Below, piece after piece: positions 26,570 through 35,449 of a stretch of DNA of 64,000 bases (position 1 is its first letter; each line of letters opens with the position of its first letter). The DNA lies in the NCBI GenBank assembly GCA_036567965.1, contig DATCTN010000027.1, forward strand, positions 1-64,000, read 5' to 3'. Both the position numbers and the translations under genes were made by a program. Below the pieces are notes generated by a model. That model had not been told where the DNA came from, did not search any database, and worked only from the letters and a program-made list of their open reading frames with translations. Source of the stretch: Candidatus Kryptoniota bacterium (GTDB taxonomy: Bacteria > Bacteroidota > Ignavibacteria > Kryptoniales > JAKASW01).

Positions 26570-26595
26570 TTTTTGACTGACAGCTCTGTCAAAAA
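26570..26595. promoter_or_regulatory. Nested inverted repeat upstream of the M23 peptidase
   Basis: The outer arms TTTTTGAC (26570-26577) and GTCAAAAA (26588-26595) enclose a second dyad, TGACAG (26578-26583) and CTGTCA (26586-26591). It lies about 70 bp before the M23 start and after a TTGACA at 26531-26536. It could be an operator or a weak terminator for the preceding gene. Confidence 0.35.
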
Positions 26596-26666
26596 TCGGC
26601 CTATTTTTGCCTATTGGCTGTTTTGCTTTTGGGCTTAATTGTGTCTCTAGAAAAGAGGAAGCGCCA

Positions 26667-27605
26667 ATGCGAAAACTGTATTACTACTCTAAGTCCGATC
26701 TGAGTTTCAAGTCGGTGGGAGCGGCGAAGCTGGCAATTGTTGTCGCTTCGCTGATGTTCGCATCGTCTGCTCTTACATTGGTGGCCGGATATTTCGGATT
26801 GGATGTATTTGGGTTGAAGAGTTTACGCGCAGACAGCATAGCAAGAGAGAATACGGTTTTGAAAGCACAACTTGCCTCGCTCGACAGAAGGCTTGATGCG
26901 TTTGAGTCGGTTATGAGCACACTTGGCAAGAGCGATGCACAGTTGAGATCAGCGACTAATTTACCCCAGTTGTCCGAAGACGTGCGAAAAGTTTCCGTAG
27001 GTGGCGTTGAAGTGAACCAAGACTACGGAGTTTCTTCGGATGCGAACGAGTTGATCGGTCGTGCGACCGGGACACTCGATGCGCTGGAACGCGAGGCCAG
27101 TTTCCAGTCGCAGAGTTATTTGACCATACTCGACAGATACCAGACTAATCAGAAATTGTTTGCGCACATCCCGGCTATTGATCCGATTCGCGGCGGAGTT
27201 GAAACAGACGGCTTCGGCTACCGGTTTCATCCTATTCTCAGGATGAGAATCATGCATGAAGGAATCGATCTTGTTGCCGATATCGGGACTCCTGTGCACG
27301 TTACGGGAGATGGCGTCGTTTCTTATATCGGCCAGCGCGGCGGATACGGATCCGTTATCGAAATCGATCATGGATTTGGATATTCCACTCTTTACGGTCA
27401 CCTCTCTAAGCCACTGGTTCGCGACGGACAGAAAGTGAAAAGAGGCCAGGTCATCGCGCTGAGCGGTAACTCCGGGCTGTCGACAGGACCACATCTCCAT
27501 TACGAGGTTTTGAAGAACGGGGTCCACGTCGATCCGAACTCATACTTTTTCAATGACCGGGATTACAATGTTTCAGGCATTTACAGTGATGCAGCGAAGA
27601 ATTGA
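26667..27605 (+). CDS. M23 family metallopeptidase (LytM-type peptidoglycan endopeptidase)
   Basis: The 312-residue protein has one transmembrane anchor near residues 20-45, then a coiled-coil-prone region (ENTVLKAQLASLDRRLDAFESV). A C-terminal M23 domain follows with the zinc motifs GYRFHPILRMRIMHEGIDLV (H...D) and GPHLHYEV (HxH). GYGSVIEIDHGFGYSTLYGHLS lies between them. It would cut peptide cross-links in peptidoglycan or act as an activator of such enzymes, facing the periplasm. The metal ligands look intact. The ATG at 26667 is used because GAGGAAG lies about ten bases upstream. The longer reading from 26607 adds residues before the anchor without a ribosome binding site. The DUF2795 gene follows. 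Confidence 0.9.
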   Translation: MRKLYYYSKSDLSFKSVGAAKLAIVVASLMFASSALTLVAGYFGLDVFGLKSLRADSIARENTVLKAQLASLDRRLDAFESVMSTLGKSDAQLRSATNLPQLSEDVRKVSVGGVEVNQDYGVSSDANELIGRATGTLDALEREASFQSQSYLTILDRYQTNQKLFAHIPAIDPIRGGVETDGFGYRFHPILRMRIMHEGIDLVADIGTPVHVTGDGVVSYIGQRGGYGSVIEIDHGFGYSTLYGHLSKPLVRDGQKVKRGQVIALSGNSGLSTGPHLHYEVLKNGVHVDPNSYFFNDRDYNVSGIYSDAAKN

Positions 27606-27664
27606 AATAGAAACGATAAGAGATGCTAGCTACCTATGGTAATGAAAGAAAGGAGGTCAGTGAT

Positions 27665-27889
27665 ATGATATGGACGCCAGAGCTCGCGACATACCTTGAA
27701 GATGCTCCCTGGCCCGCTACGAAGGACGAGCTGATCGACTACGCTGTCAGAACAGGTGCGCCTATCGAGGTGGTTGAAAATCTCCGGGAACTCGAGGATA
27801 CCGATGAGCCTTACGAGAGTATAGAAGAAATTTGGCCCGATTATCCGAGCGACGAAGATTTCTTTTACGAAGACGAAAGCGAATATTAA
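27665..27889 (+). CDS. DUF2795 domain-containing small acidic protein
   Basis: The 74-residue product contains the DUF2795 core: DAPWPATKDELIDYAVRTGAPIEVVENLREL, with the 'P-T-K-D-E-L-I-D-Y-A' and 'G-A-P-x-E-V' marks. A strongly acidic tail (YPSDEDFFYEDESEY) follows. The family is small, soluble and uncharacterised. The ATG at 27665 is set by AAGGAGG at 27650-27656, nine bases upstream, one of the best ribosome binding sites in the window, so high expression is likely. The intrinsic terminator at 27910 closes the M23-DUF2795 transcription unit. Confidence 0.85.
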   Translation: MIWTPELATYLEDAPWPATKDELIDYAVRTGAPIEVVENLRELEDTDEPYESIEEIWPDYPSDEDFFYEDESEY

Positions 27890-27909
27890 AAACTAGATAT
27901 CCCTAAACG

Positions 27910-27945
27910 GCCCAGTTGGATTTTCGGATTCAACTGGGCTTTTTT
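27910..27945 (+). terminator. Intrinsic terminator after the DUF2795 gene
   Basis: GCCCAGTTG (27910-27918) pairs perfectly with CAACTGGGC (27931-27939) and is followed at once by six T residues. It stands 20 bp after the DUF2795 stop and just before the OMP85 gene. Confidence 0.88.
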
Positions 27946-27961
27946 GTATCTTAAATGTTCG

Positions 27962-29965
27962 ATGAAACCCCTTTACACACTTTTCCTCCTAGTCGTCCTT
28001 TCCTCCGCCGCGACTGCTCAGAGTAAATTCATGATTCATTCGATTTCTTTTTCGGGAAATGAAGCGTTCTCGGATGCCGATCTTCGAGCGATAATGCTAA
28101 CCAGAGAGTCCGGATCCGGATTCTCCCGCTTCTTGTACAAGCTGGGTCACATAATTGGGGATAGCGCGAGATACCTTGACCCGATTGTCCTTCGAGCCGA
28201 TCTGTTCAGGCTCAAATATTTTTATAAGGACAACGGCTTTCCGTTTGTGAGTGTAGATAGCAGTCTCGATTATGACAACGCCGATGACATTGTCGATGTC
28301 CACGTAATGATTAATGAAGGACCTGCTTCTTATGTGCATTCGATCGGCCTTCACGGGATAAGGGACAGTTCGGAGAATTTCTCTGAGCTGCTGAATGAAA
28401 AACCAGCCTTGAAAATCGGCCTGCGCTATTCTGCTTCCAGCGTGGTCGGTGAAGCTAACCGCATTCTCGGTCTCCTCCAGAACGACGGCTACGCGTACGC
28501 AAAGCGAGACAGCCTCGTTGTCTCACCGGTGCGGGTCGATTCAGACAGCGTGCAGGTCAAGGTCGATCTATATTTTAGCGCAGGTAGACGATATCTGTGG
28601 GGAGATTTGTCAGTGATATCACTTGACAGCGGAAACGTCTCATACGAGCGTCATGTGGTCCTGCGTGAGATGCTCTTCAAGGGCGGAGACGTTTACAGTT
28701 ACACGGCAGACAGCTTGAGCGAGCAACGGCTATATGAGCTCAATCTTTTCGAACTGGCGAAGATAGTCATCCCGAACAAACCCCCACCGACCGATACTTT
28801 ACCCGTGGTTATCTCTCTGAGGTCCCGGCCGACGCACGAAATCACGCCGGAACTCCTGATAAGCGATGAGAATAACGCATTTAACTACGGCGGCGGACTC
28901 GGCTATCTTCATCGCAACTTTCTTGGAGACGCCAGGCTGCTCAGTTTGAACGCAAGCATTCAACTCGAGAGTTTCAGTCTTGTGACATTCAGCTCGAAAG
29001 CCTTGCAGGACACTGTCACGGTGGGGAGAATCGAGGCGACGGCAGAAATGATACAGCCGTATCTATTCTCTAACGCGACCAGTCTTACCTGGGACGTCTC
29101 GTTCCTGGTCGATAAGCAGGAGCCATACGTCCAACTCGTGGCTAGGAATAAGTTCAGGATTAGCGAAAGGTTTGCGCAGTTCACAACCGGATACCTGGAC
29201 TGGGACATAGAGCGTGCAAAAGTGGATTCCTTGAAAGCGATACCGCTCCCGCTGGGACTTGAGACTCCTCAATTCAATTCGATCATTACATTCGGGATAC
29301 AGCGCGACAAAACTGATAATAAACTTTTTCCTACAAGAGGTTTCTTCAATTCGGCTACGATCGAGGAAGCCGGAGTAATACCGAAACTGATAAGTTCTGT
29401 CTTTCCTCATTCTGATTTCCCCTTTGCTCAGTACTGGAAGTTTACTGTTAATGGACGGTGGTACATCCCGTTGAACGACGCAGCCACAAATATCCTGGCG
29501 CTCCGCGCAAATGCGGGCTATGCGCAGGAATACGGAACGTATGAACAAAACCTCAACGGCCCCATTCCTCTTAACCATCGTTTCTTCGCGGGAGGGTCGG
29601 GGAGTATACGTGGCTGGAGGACCCGCGAGTTGGGTGACGTGCAGTTCCCTGAATACGGAGGCAACGCACTTATCGAGACAAATGTTGAGGAGAGGTTTCA
29701 TATTGCAGGAGATATTGGCGGCGTTCTATTCGTCGACGCGGGCAACTTGTGGGATTCCTACAATCAGATAACGCCCAGTTCCGTGGCCGTGGCAGTCGGT
29801 TTCGGGTTGAGGTACAATTTATTCTTCGGACCACTAAGGGTCGACCTCGGCTTCAGATTCTATGACCCGAAGGCTCCGGCAGGTCGGCAATTTCTCTTTC
29901 AGCAGAGCGGGAGTATGATCGCGCGTCAGTTCGTGCTCAGCTTTGGAATTGAGCAGGCATTCTGA
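27962..29965 (+). CDS. OMP85/BamA-TamA family outer-membrane protein
   Basis: The 667-residue product has a signal peptide (ending AATAQ at about 20). A POTRA region follows at about residues 22-285, with three repeats, the first starting FMIHSISFSGNEAFSDADL. A 16-strand barrel comes next and contains GGSGSIRGW, the RG[F/W] motif of the barrel that is essential for OMP85 function. Members insert beta-barrel proteins into the outer membrane or help secretion. Only about three POTRAs and a short total length make a TamA-like or accessory BamA paralogue more likely than the main BamA. The ATG at 27962 is chosen, since the upstream TTG lies in the terminator tail. Its stop overlaps holB by one base (TGATG). 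Confidence 0.85.
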   Translation: MKPLYTLFLLVVLSSAATAQSKFMIHSISFSGNEAFSDADLRAIMLTRESGSGFSRFLYKLGHIIGDSARYLDPIVLRADLFRLKYFYKDNGFPFVSVDSSLDYDNADDIVDVHVMINEGPASYVHSIGLHGIRDSSENFSELLNEKPALKIGLRYSASSVVGEANRILGLLQNDGYAYAKRDSLVVSPVRVDSDSVQVKVDLYFSAGRRYLWGDLSVISLDSGNVSYERHVVLREMLFKGGDVYSYTADSLSEQRLYELNLFELAKIVIPNKPPPTDTLPVVISLRSRPTHEITPELLISDENNAFNYGGGLGYLHRNFLGDARLLSLNASIQLESFSLVTFSSKALQDTVTVGRIEATAEMIQPYLFSNATSLTWDVSFLVDKQEPYVQLVARNKFRISERFAQFTTGYLDWDIERAKVDSLKAIPLPLGLETPQFNSIITFGIQRDKTDNKLFPTRGFFNSATIEEAGVIPKLISSVFPHSDFPFAQYWKFTVNGRWYIPLNDAATNILALRANAGYAQEYGTYEQNLNGPIPLNHRFFAGGSGSIRGWRTRELGDVQFPEYGGNALIETNVEERFHIAGDIGGVLFVDAGNLWDSYNQITPSSVAVAVGFGLRYNLFFGPLRVDLGFRFYDPKAPAGRQFLFQQSGSMIARQFVLSFGIEQAF

Positions 29966-31104
29966 TGAGCTGGGATAAAGTCATAGGGCAGGAAAGAGTC
30001 AAGGGGCTTCTGAAGCAATTAATCTCATCGGCCAGAATTCCGGGCGCCCTGCTATTCGATGGGCCCGAGGGAATCGGCAAAGATGCCACCGCGATAGAGC
30101 TTGCAAAGACTTTGAACTGTGAGCGAGGCGCCAACGAGGCGTGTGAGGAATGTACTTCGTGCAAACAGGCGGCCGCGCTGCAGCATCCGAATATCCATCT
30201 GGTATTCCCGCTCCCAAGGGGAGAGGGTGAAACGAAAGACGACGGTCCGCTGGACAAGCTCGACGAGAAGGCAATAAAGAAAATCAGGGAAGAGCTTGCG
30301 CAGAAAGCCCGCGATCCGTACCATGCGATGTCTGTTCCGAAGGCACAAATAATAAAGATCAGCAGCATCAGGGAAGTGATACGAGAGGATGCGTTGTCCC
30401 TTTTCCAGCGAGGCAGGAGAGTCGTAATCGTAATGCAGGCGCATGAAGTGGGAACGGAATCTGCTAACGCCTTGCTGAAAGTACTGGAAGAGCCAAGCCC
30501 GGGGACACTCTTCATACTTACGACGAGCAAGAGAAGTGCCCTCCTCCCGACAATTGTCTCGAGATGTCAGACAATGCGATTCGATCTCCTTTCGGAAAAA
30601 GAGATTGCGGAAGCTCTCGTCGAGAGGCACTCAACTGACCGCGCGGATGCGAAGCTTAAGGCAAGACTATCGGGCGGTTCCTACAGTAAAGCGGTAGAGC
30701 TCCTCGAGACGGAAACGCTGGAGATAAGGGACGAGGCGCTCGACATCTTGAGGGACATCGCAGTCAGCAACTATTCACTAATGGCCTCACGCGCTCTTAA
30801 GGCACTTGAGACCAAAGATGCCGTTCGCACTGAGACTCTCCTCAAGATGGTCCAGATATGGCTGCGCGACGCGGCTGTAATGCACTTCGATCTCCCGGAG
30901 GAGATCATTAACCAGGACCGTATCGACGTACTGACGAGAATGTCAAAGAGCTTCGACGACACTCGCTTGGTTGAAGCCGCGAATATCATAGATACGGCAA
31001 TAGCTCAGATAGACGGGAATGTGAATTTAGGACTCCTTTTTGTAAATTTGATGTTGAACCTTAGCGGGTTGCTGAACAAGAATAGAGAGGCTGAAAATGC
31101 CTGA
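29965..31104 (+). CDS. holB: DNA polymerase III delta-prime subunit
   Basis: The delta-prime subunit is part of the clamp loader that opens the sliding clamp at primed DNA. The Walker-A-like loop is FDGPEGIGKDA, with Asp in place of the usual Thr/Ser after Lys, so ATP binding may be weak. A zinc module follows: C, then CEECTSC, within residues 52-67. The SRC motif (IVSRCQTMRF) of clamp-loader arginine fingers lies near residue 198. The size, 379 residues, is within the family. It overlaps the OMP85 gene by one base and ricT by eight. The holB-ricT pairing is shared with Bacillota (holB-yaaT), which supports the identity. Confidence 0.85.
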   Translation: MSWDKVIGQERVKGLLKQLISSARIPGALLFDGPEGIGKDATAIELAKTLNCERGANEACEECTSCKQAAALQHPNIHLVFPLPRGEGETKDDGPLDKLDEKAIKKIREELAQKARDPYHAMSVPKAQIIKISSIREVIREDALSLFQRGRRVVIVMQAHEVGTESANALLKVLEEPSPGTLFILTTSKRSALLPTIVSRCQTMRFDLLSEKEIAEALVERHSTDRADAKLKARLSGGSYSKAVELLETETLEIRDEALDILRDIAVSNYSLMASRALKALETKDAVRTETLLKMVQIWLRDAAVMHFDLPEEIINQDRIDVLTRMSKSFDDTRLVEAANIIDTAIAQIDGNVNLGLLFVNLMLNLSGLLNKNREAENA

Positions 31105-32128
31105 TGATCTTGGCGAATTTGAAGGGTTAGAAGGGCTAGAAGATAGAGAGTACGAACTTGGAGTCGAGGAGATCGAAGCTACTGCGCTCTCCGAGTTCGT
31201 TGGACCTTGTGGAGGATGCACGGAGTGTGCATCGGGGTCGCCGCCTGTCGGAGCAGACCTGGAAAACAAGGAAGCCGCACTTGATGTGGTTGAGATCCGT
31301 TTTAAGTCGAGTCGCAGCTGCTTTTGCGTGAATAACTCGGGCGGCGAGATCAAAGCTGGATCTATGGTCATTCTTGATGCAGAGCGCGGGACCGATATGG
31401 GGATGGTCGTTTCTGTCGGCGAAGCCGCGCATGAGAAGCGCCGCTCCAGAGGACTTGTAGGTCAACCAATGAGAAACGTTCTCCGACTTGCCGGAGAAGA
31501 GGACGTCAGACAACTGGAGGAGAACCGCCAGACGGAAGAGAAGGCGGTTGCGATTTTCAACGCGAGGAGTCAGAAATATCACCTCGATATGAAACTGGCG
31601 CTTGTGGAATACCAGTTCGACCGGTCGCGGATAACTTTCTATTTCACCGCTGAAGGGCGTGTCGACTTCAGGCTGCTGGTGCGCGATCTTGCGAGTGTAT
31701 ACAGGACCAGGATTGAGCTCAGGCAGATCGGCGCGCGTGACGAGGCGCGAAAGATAGGAGCACTCGGAATTTGCGGCAGGGAGATCTGTTGTTTGGGATG
31801 GATGTCGCAAATCAAGCGTGTCAATCTCGATCACGCAAGATTCCAGAATCTCTCTCTCAATCCTCAGAGGCTTGCGGGCTCTTGTGGAAGGCTGAAGTGC
31901 TGCATTCTTTTTGAACTGGAAAGCTACGCTGATGCCTTGAGAAGATTTCCACCTTTAACGGCGAAGATCGTCACTTCGAAGGGCGAGGGGGTCATAGATA
32001 AATTGGACATATTCAGAGACTTCATTTATATACGTTATCAGAACACGGATGTAGTGGAGGCAGTTAACCTGGCCGACGTTAAATCCTTCCAGAACACATA
32101 CCACGTAAACCAGATTCATAACCATTAA
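31097..32128 (+). CDS. ricT: PSP1 / RicT (YaaT) family protein
   Basis: A PSP1 domain fills the middle and C-terminal parts. The signatures are GSMVILDAERGTDMGMVV, then the KYHLDMKLALVEYQFDRSRITFYFTAEGRVDF block and GIGREICCLGW-like and SCGRLKCCILFE segments, with paired cysteines as in YaaT. In Bacillus, RicT joins RicA and RicF in an Fe-S complex that affects RNA processing and development. No ricA or ricF is seen here. The N-terminus carries an extra acidic stretch and CGGCTEC, additional possible metal ligands. The gene overlaps the end of holB by eight bases. Confidence 0.88.
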   Translation: MPDDLGEFEGLEGLEDREYELGVEEIEATALSEFVGPCGGCTECASGSPPVGADLENKEAALDVVEIRFKSSRSCFCVNNSGGEIKAGSMVILDAERGTDMGMVVSVGEAAHEKRRSRGLVGQPMRNVLRLAGEEDVRQLEENRQTEEKAVAIFNARSQKYHLDMKLALVEYQFDRSRITFYFTAEGRVDFRLLVRDLASVYRTRIELRQIGARDEARKIGALGICGREICCLGWMSQIKRVNLDHARFQNLSLNPQRLAGSCGRLKCCILFELESYADALRRFPPLTAKIVTSKGEGVIDKLDIFRDFIYIRYQNTDVVEAVNLADVKSFQNTYHVNQIHNH

Positions 32129-32138
32129 CGGTAATTAA

Positions 32139-34208
32139 TTGTCTTCGCAATTCTCACGTACGCTCGTCACTGCTGCGCTTCCCTATGCAAACGGGCCGAT
32201 TCATCTTGGCCACCTGGCCGGTGCGTATTTACCCGCCGACATTTACGTGCGCTACCTGCGCCTGAAAGGCGAAGACGTGATATTTATCTGCGGTTCGGAC
32301 GAACACGGCGTTCCTATCACTATCACTGCCGAAAAAGAGCATGTCGGACCTCAGGAAATTGTCGATCGATATCATTCGATGAACAAATCGAGCTTCGAAA
32401 AATTCGGAATGAGCTTCGACAACTATTCCAGGACGAGTCTCCCTGTCCATCACCAGACCGGACAGGAATTCTTTCTTGAGTTCTATCGCCAGAAACTTCT
32501 GGTCGAAAAGAGTGAGAAGCAGCTTTACTGTGAAACCGATCGGATGTTTCTTGCTGACAGGTATGTCGAAGGCACTTGTCCTGTCTGTGGGAATCCGGAG
32601 GCACGAGGAGACCAGTGCGAAAGGTGCGGTACGTGGCTTGAGCAAACACAGCTGATAAATCCGAAATGCAAAATCTGCGGATCAACTCCTGTCGTCCGTG
32701 AAACTAAGCACTGGTATTTTCCACTCGGTCGTTTCCAGAAAAGACTGGAGGAATATGTCCGGTCACGGTCCTGGAAGGATAACGTCCGCGCATATATCGA
32801 CAGTTGGTTGTTGGAGGGTCTGCAGGATCGCGCTGTAACCAGGGATCTTCATTGGGGAATCCCGGTGCCGCTTCATGGCTACGAGAACAAAGTGTTATAT
32901 GTCTGGTTCGAAGCGGTCCTCGGATATATTTCTTCCACGCGCGAACTCTCTCAGCTGAGGGGAGACCCCGATCTCTGGAAAAGATACTGGCAGGATGAAG
33001 GAACCCGGTATATCGCGTTCATAGGAAAAGACAATATCGTATTTCACACATTGATCTTTCCCGCATTCCTCATGGCATGGAACGACGGCGGAAAATCACG
33101 ATATATACTTCCCGATGCGGTTCCCGCCAACGAGTTCCTGAATTTCGAAGGAAAGAAATTTTCGAAGAGCAGAGGATGGGGCATAGACCTCGGTGATTTT
33201 ATTTCAGTGTTTCCGCCGGACACATTGAGATACGCGTTGGCATTAAATCTGCCGGAATCACGCGACAGCGATTTCTATTGGAAGGATTTCCAGGCGCGCG
33301 TAAACAACGAGCTTGCCGACACACTCGGGAATTTTGTGAACAGGACACTCCAATTTGTCCAAAGGTATTACGTCGGAAAAGTGCCGGCAAGAGGAAAACT
33401 AAGCGATCTTGATCGGTGGGCGATAAGCCAGATAGAGGATGCACCTGCCAAAGTGGGGAAATTGTTCGATGAGTTCAAATTCCGTGACGGAGTCGTCGAA
33501 GCGATGTCGCTTGCCCGTTCTGCCAACAAGTATTTCAATGACTCGCAGCCATGGAAAACGAGGATCGAAGATCCGGAGCAATGCGGGACGACGATTAACA
33601 TTTGCGTCCAGATGACGCGTTCGCTTGCCATAATTCTCTCTCCTGTGATCCCATTCGCATCCGAGGAAATCTGGAGAATGTTGCGGCTCGACGGAAAGGC
33701 CGCGTCCGCCCGATGGGACTCCACAGGGTCGCTCGAAATTCCGGATGGGAAGGAACTGGGCGAACTCCGTATATTGTTTGCCAAGATTGAGGACTCCGTG
33801 ATTGATGACGAGATAAGCAAGACGACCGGCAACGATGCGAACATCTCCGTGTCTCCCAAGTCTCCTTTCGCGCCGCTGAAACCGAAGATTACGATCGATG
33901 ATTTCAGAAAGGTCGACTTGCGTGTTGGAAAAATAACCGCATGCGAAAAGGTTCCTAAGTCGGAAAAGCTCCTTCGGATCGAAGTTGAGGTGGGTCCAGA
34001 CAAGCGCCAGGTAATTGCCGGAATCGCGAAGCATTATAAACCGGAACAGCTGTTGGGAAGGAACATCATCATTGTCGCGAATCTCGAACCGGCCAAACTG
34101 ATGGGACTGGAATCGAACGGTATGCTCCTTGCGGCTTCCACTGAAGACGGCAAGCTTGCCATCCTCTCGATTGACGTCGACCTCGAGAGCGGCAGCATCG
34201 TTAAATAA
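32139..34208 (+). CDS. metG: Methionyl-tRNA synthetase
   Basis: The 689-residue enzyme charges tRNA-Met. Class I marks are the HIGH-type motif PIHLGHLAG in the first 30 residues and the KMSKS-type motif KFSKSRG. A two-knuckle zinc domain is present: CPVCGNPEARGDQCERC, then CKICG, the four-Cys-pair form of E. coli-type MetRS. A C-terminal tRNA-binding/EMAP-like domain of about 110 residues (starting IDDFRKVDLRVGKI, with ANLEPAKLMG) makes the enzyme dimeric and raises tRNA affinity. The start is TTG at 32139, ten bases after ricT. The Rossmann first strand starts eight residues later, so this start is well supported. Confidence 0.96.
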   Translation: MSSQFSRTLVTAALPYANGPIHLGHLAGAYLPADIYVRYLRLKGEDVIFICGSDEHGVPITITAEKEHVGPQEIVDRYHSMNKSSFEKFGMSFDNYSRTSLPVHHQTGQEFFLEFYRQKLLVEKSEKQLYCETDRMFLADRYVEGTCPVCGNPEARGDQCERCGTWLEQTQLINPKCKICGSTPVVRETKHWYFPLGRFQKRLEEYVRSRSWKDNVRAYIDSWLLEGLQDRAVTRDLHWGIPVPLHGYENKVLYVWFEAVLGYISSTRELSQLRGDPDLWKRYWQDEGTRYIAFIGKDNIVFHTLIFPAFLMAWNDGGKSRYILPDAVPANEFLNFEGKKFSKSRGWGIDLGDFISVFPPDTLRYALALNLPESRDSDFYWKDFQARVNNELADTLGNFVNRTLQFVQRYYVGKVPARGKLSDLDRWAISQIEDAPAKVGKLFDEFKFRDGVVEAMSLARSANKYFNDSQPWKTRIEDPEQCGTTINICVQMTRSLAIILSPVIPFASEEIWRMLRLDGKAASARWDSTGSLEIPDGKELGELRILFAKIEDSVIDDEISKTTGNDANISVSPKSPFAPLKPKITIDDFRKVDLRVGKITACEKVPKSEKLLRIEVEVGPDKRQVIAGIAKHYKPEQLLGRNIIIVANLEPAKLMGLESNGMLLAASTEDGKLAILSIDVDLESGSIVK

Positions 34209-34355
34209 AATCCTGTCATAAGAGAGAATTCAGGTTCTCGTGCGAGTTCTGACCACAGGCGGAGCGGACCCGCAGACTTGAGAGAGAAATTGTATACCGA
34301 CAATCATTGCCTGTTCTTATTCTCTTAACTTAGATCATCAACATTTCCCATTAGC

Positions 34356-35342
34356 ATGAAATCAGTCCAAGCAAATCAAAGAGTTGTAGTTACCCGCCGT
34401 ATTCCTGAAAACGGAGTATTGCTCCTGAAGAGACACTTTACGGTCGATATGAACATGATTAACAAGGACCTGACTCCCACGGAGCTCCTGAGGAAGCTCG
34501 ATGGTGCTTTCGGGGTTGTCGCGATGCTGAGTAATAGGTTCGACAAAGATGTCATTTCCAGGCTCTCGAGTATAAAGGTGATATCCGACTTTGCAGTTGG
34601 CTACAACAACATTGATGTCCCTGCTGCCACAAGGAAGGGAATTGTCGTAACAAACACGCCCGGCGTTCTTACGGATGCGACTGCCGATATGGCGATAGGG
34701 TTGCTCCTTGCGACCGCGAGGCGAATTGCGGAAGGTGATCGGCTGGTGCGTTCGGGAAAATTCACAGGCTGGACGCCGCTACTGATGCTCGGTCATGAGG
34801 TGAACGGCAAAACAATAGGAATCATCGGAGCTGGAAGAATCGGGACGGCGGTCGCGCGGAGATCTCTCGGGTTCCGGATGGTAATCAAGTACTTTTCACA
34901 TAAAAGGAACAGTGAGATAGAATCGATTGGAGGTGAATTCCTCCAACTCGAAGACCTCCTGAGCGTCGCCGATTTCGTAAGTGTGAATGTCCCGCTCACG
35001 GACGATACCCGCGGGATGATCGGGCCGCGCGAGTTGAAACTCATGAACCCCGATTCTATCATCATCAATACTGCACGCGGGGAGATAATTGACGAAGACG
35101 CTTTGATCAGCTCCTTGAAGAATCGGAAGATTGCCGGCGCGGGACTCGACGTTTATGTCAACGAGCCGAAAATAAACAAGGCCTTGATGCGACTCGACAA
35201 TGTCGTGCTAGCTCCGCATCTCGGCAGCGCAACTGTGGAGACGCGCGCGAAGATGTCCGAGCTTGCCGCTGCCAACGTCATCGCGGTCTATAAAGGTGAA
35301 CGTCCCCCCGCGATCGTGAACCCCGAAGTCCTTGCCGTCTGA
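34356..35342 (+). CDS. D-isomer-specific 2-hydroxyacid dehydrogenase (glyoxylate/hydroxypyruvate reductase type)
   Basis: The 328-residue protein has the NAD(P)-binding GxGxxG motif GIIGAGRIGTAVA near residue 155. The family signatures are a catalytic Arg in INTARGEIIDEDALI, a Glu in DVYVNEPKIN and a His in APHLGSATVETR. The substrate-binding SDFAVGYNNIDV segment is GyaR/GHPR-like. It likely reduces glyoxylate or hydroxypyruvate to glycolate or glycerate, but the exact substrate cannot be fixed without the co-substrate residues. The start ATG at 34356 follows 147 bp of intergenic DNA, and the family core starts within ten residues. No serine-pathway genes lie nearby. Confidence 0.88.
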   Translation: MKSVQANQRVVVTRRIPENGVLLLKRHFTVDMNMINKDLTPTELLRKLDGAFGVVAMLSNRFDKDVISRLSSIKVISDFAVGYNNIDVPAATRKGIVVTNTPGVLTDATADMAIGLLLATARRIAEGDRLVRSGKFTGWTPLLMLGHEVNGKTIGIIGAGRIGTAVARRSLGFRMVIKYFSHKRNSEIESIGGEFLQLEDLLSVADFVSVNVPLTDDTRGMIGPRELKLMNPDSIIINTARGEIIDEDALISSLKNRKIAGAGLDVYVNEPKINKALMRLDNVVLAPHLGSATVETRAKMSELAAANVIAVYKGERPPAIVNPEVLAV

Positions 35343-35449
35343 TCTCTTCTTGAGAATTGATGGAAGAAACCGAAGATATGTTCCGCCGTTTTTGAAGTCT
35401 TGCTGATGATATATCGGTGTTAGTCTTTCGCGCGCGCATTAAGCAAAAA

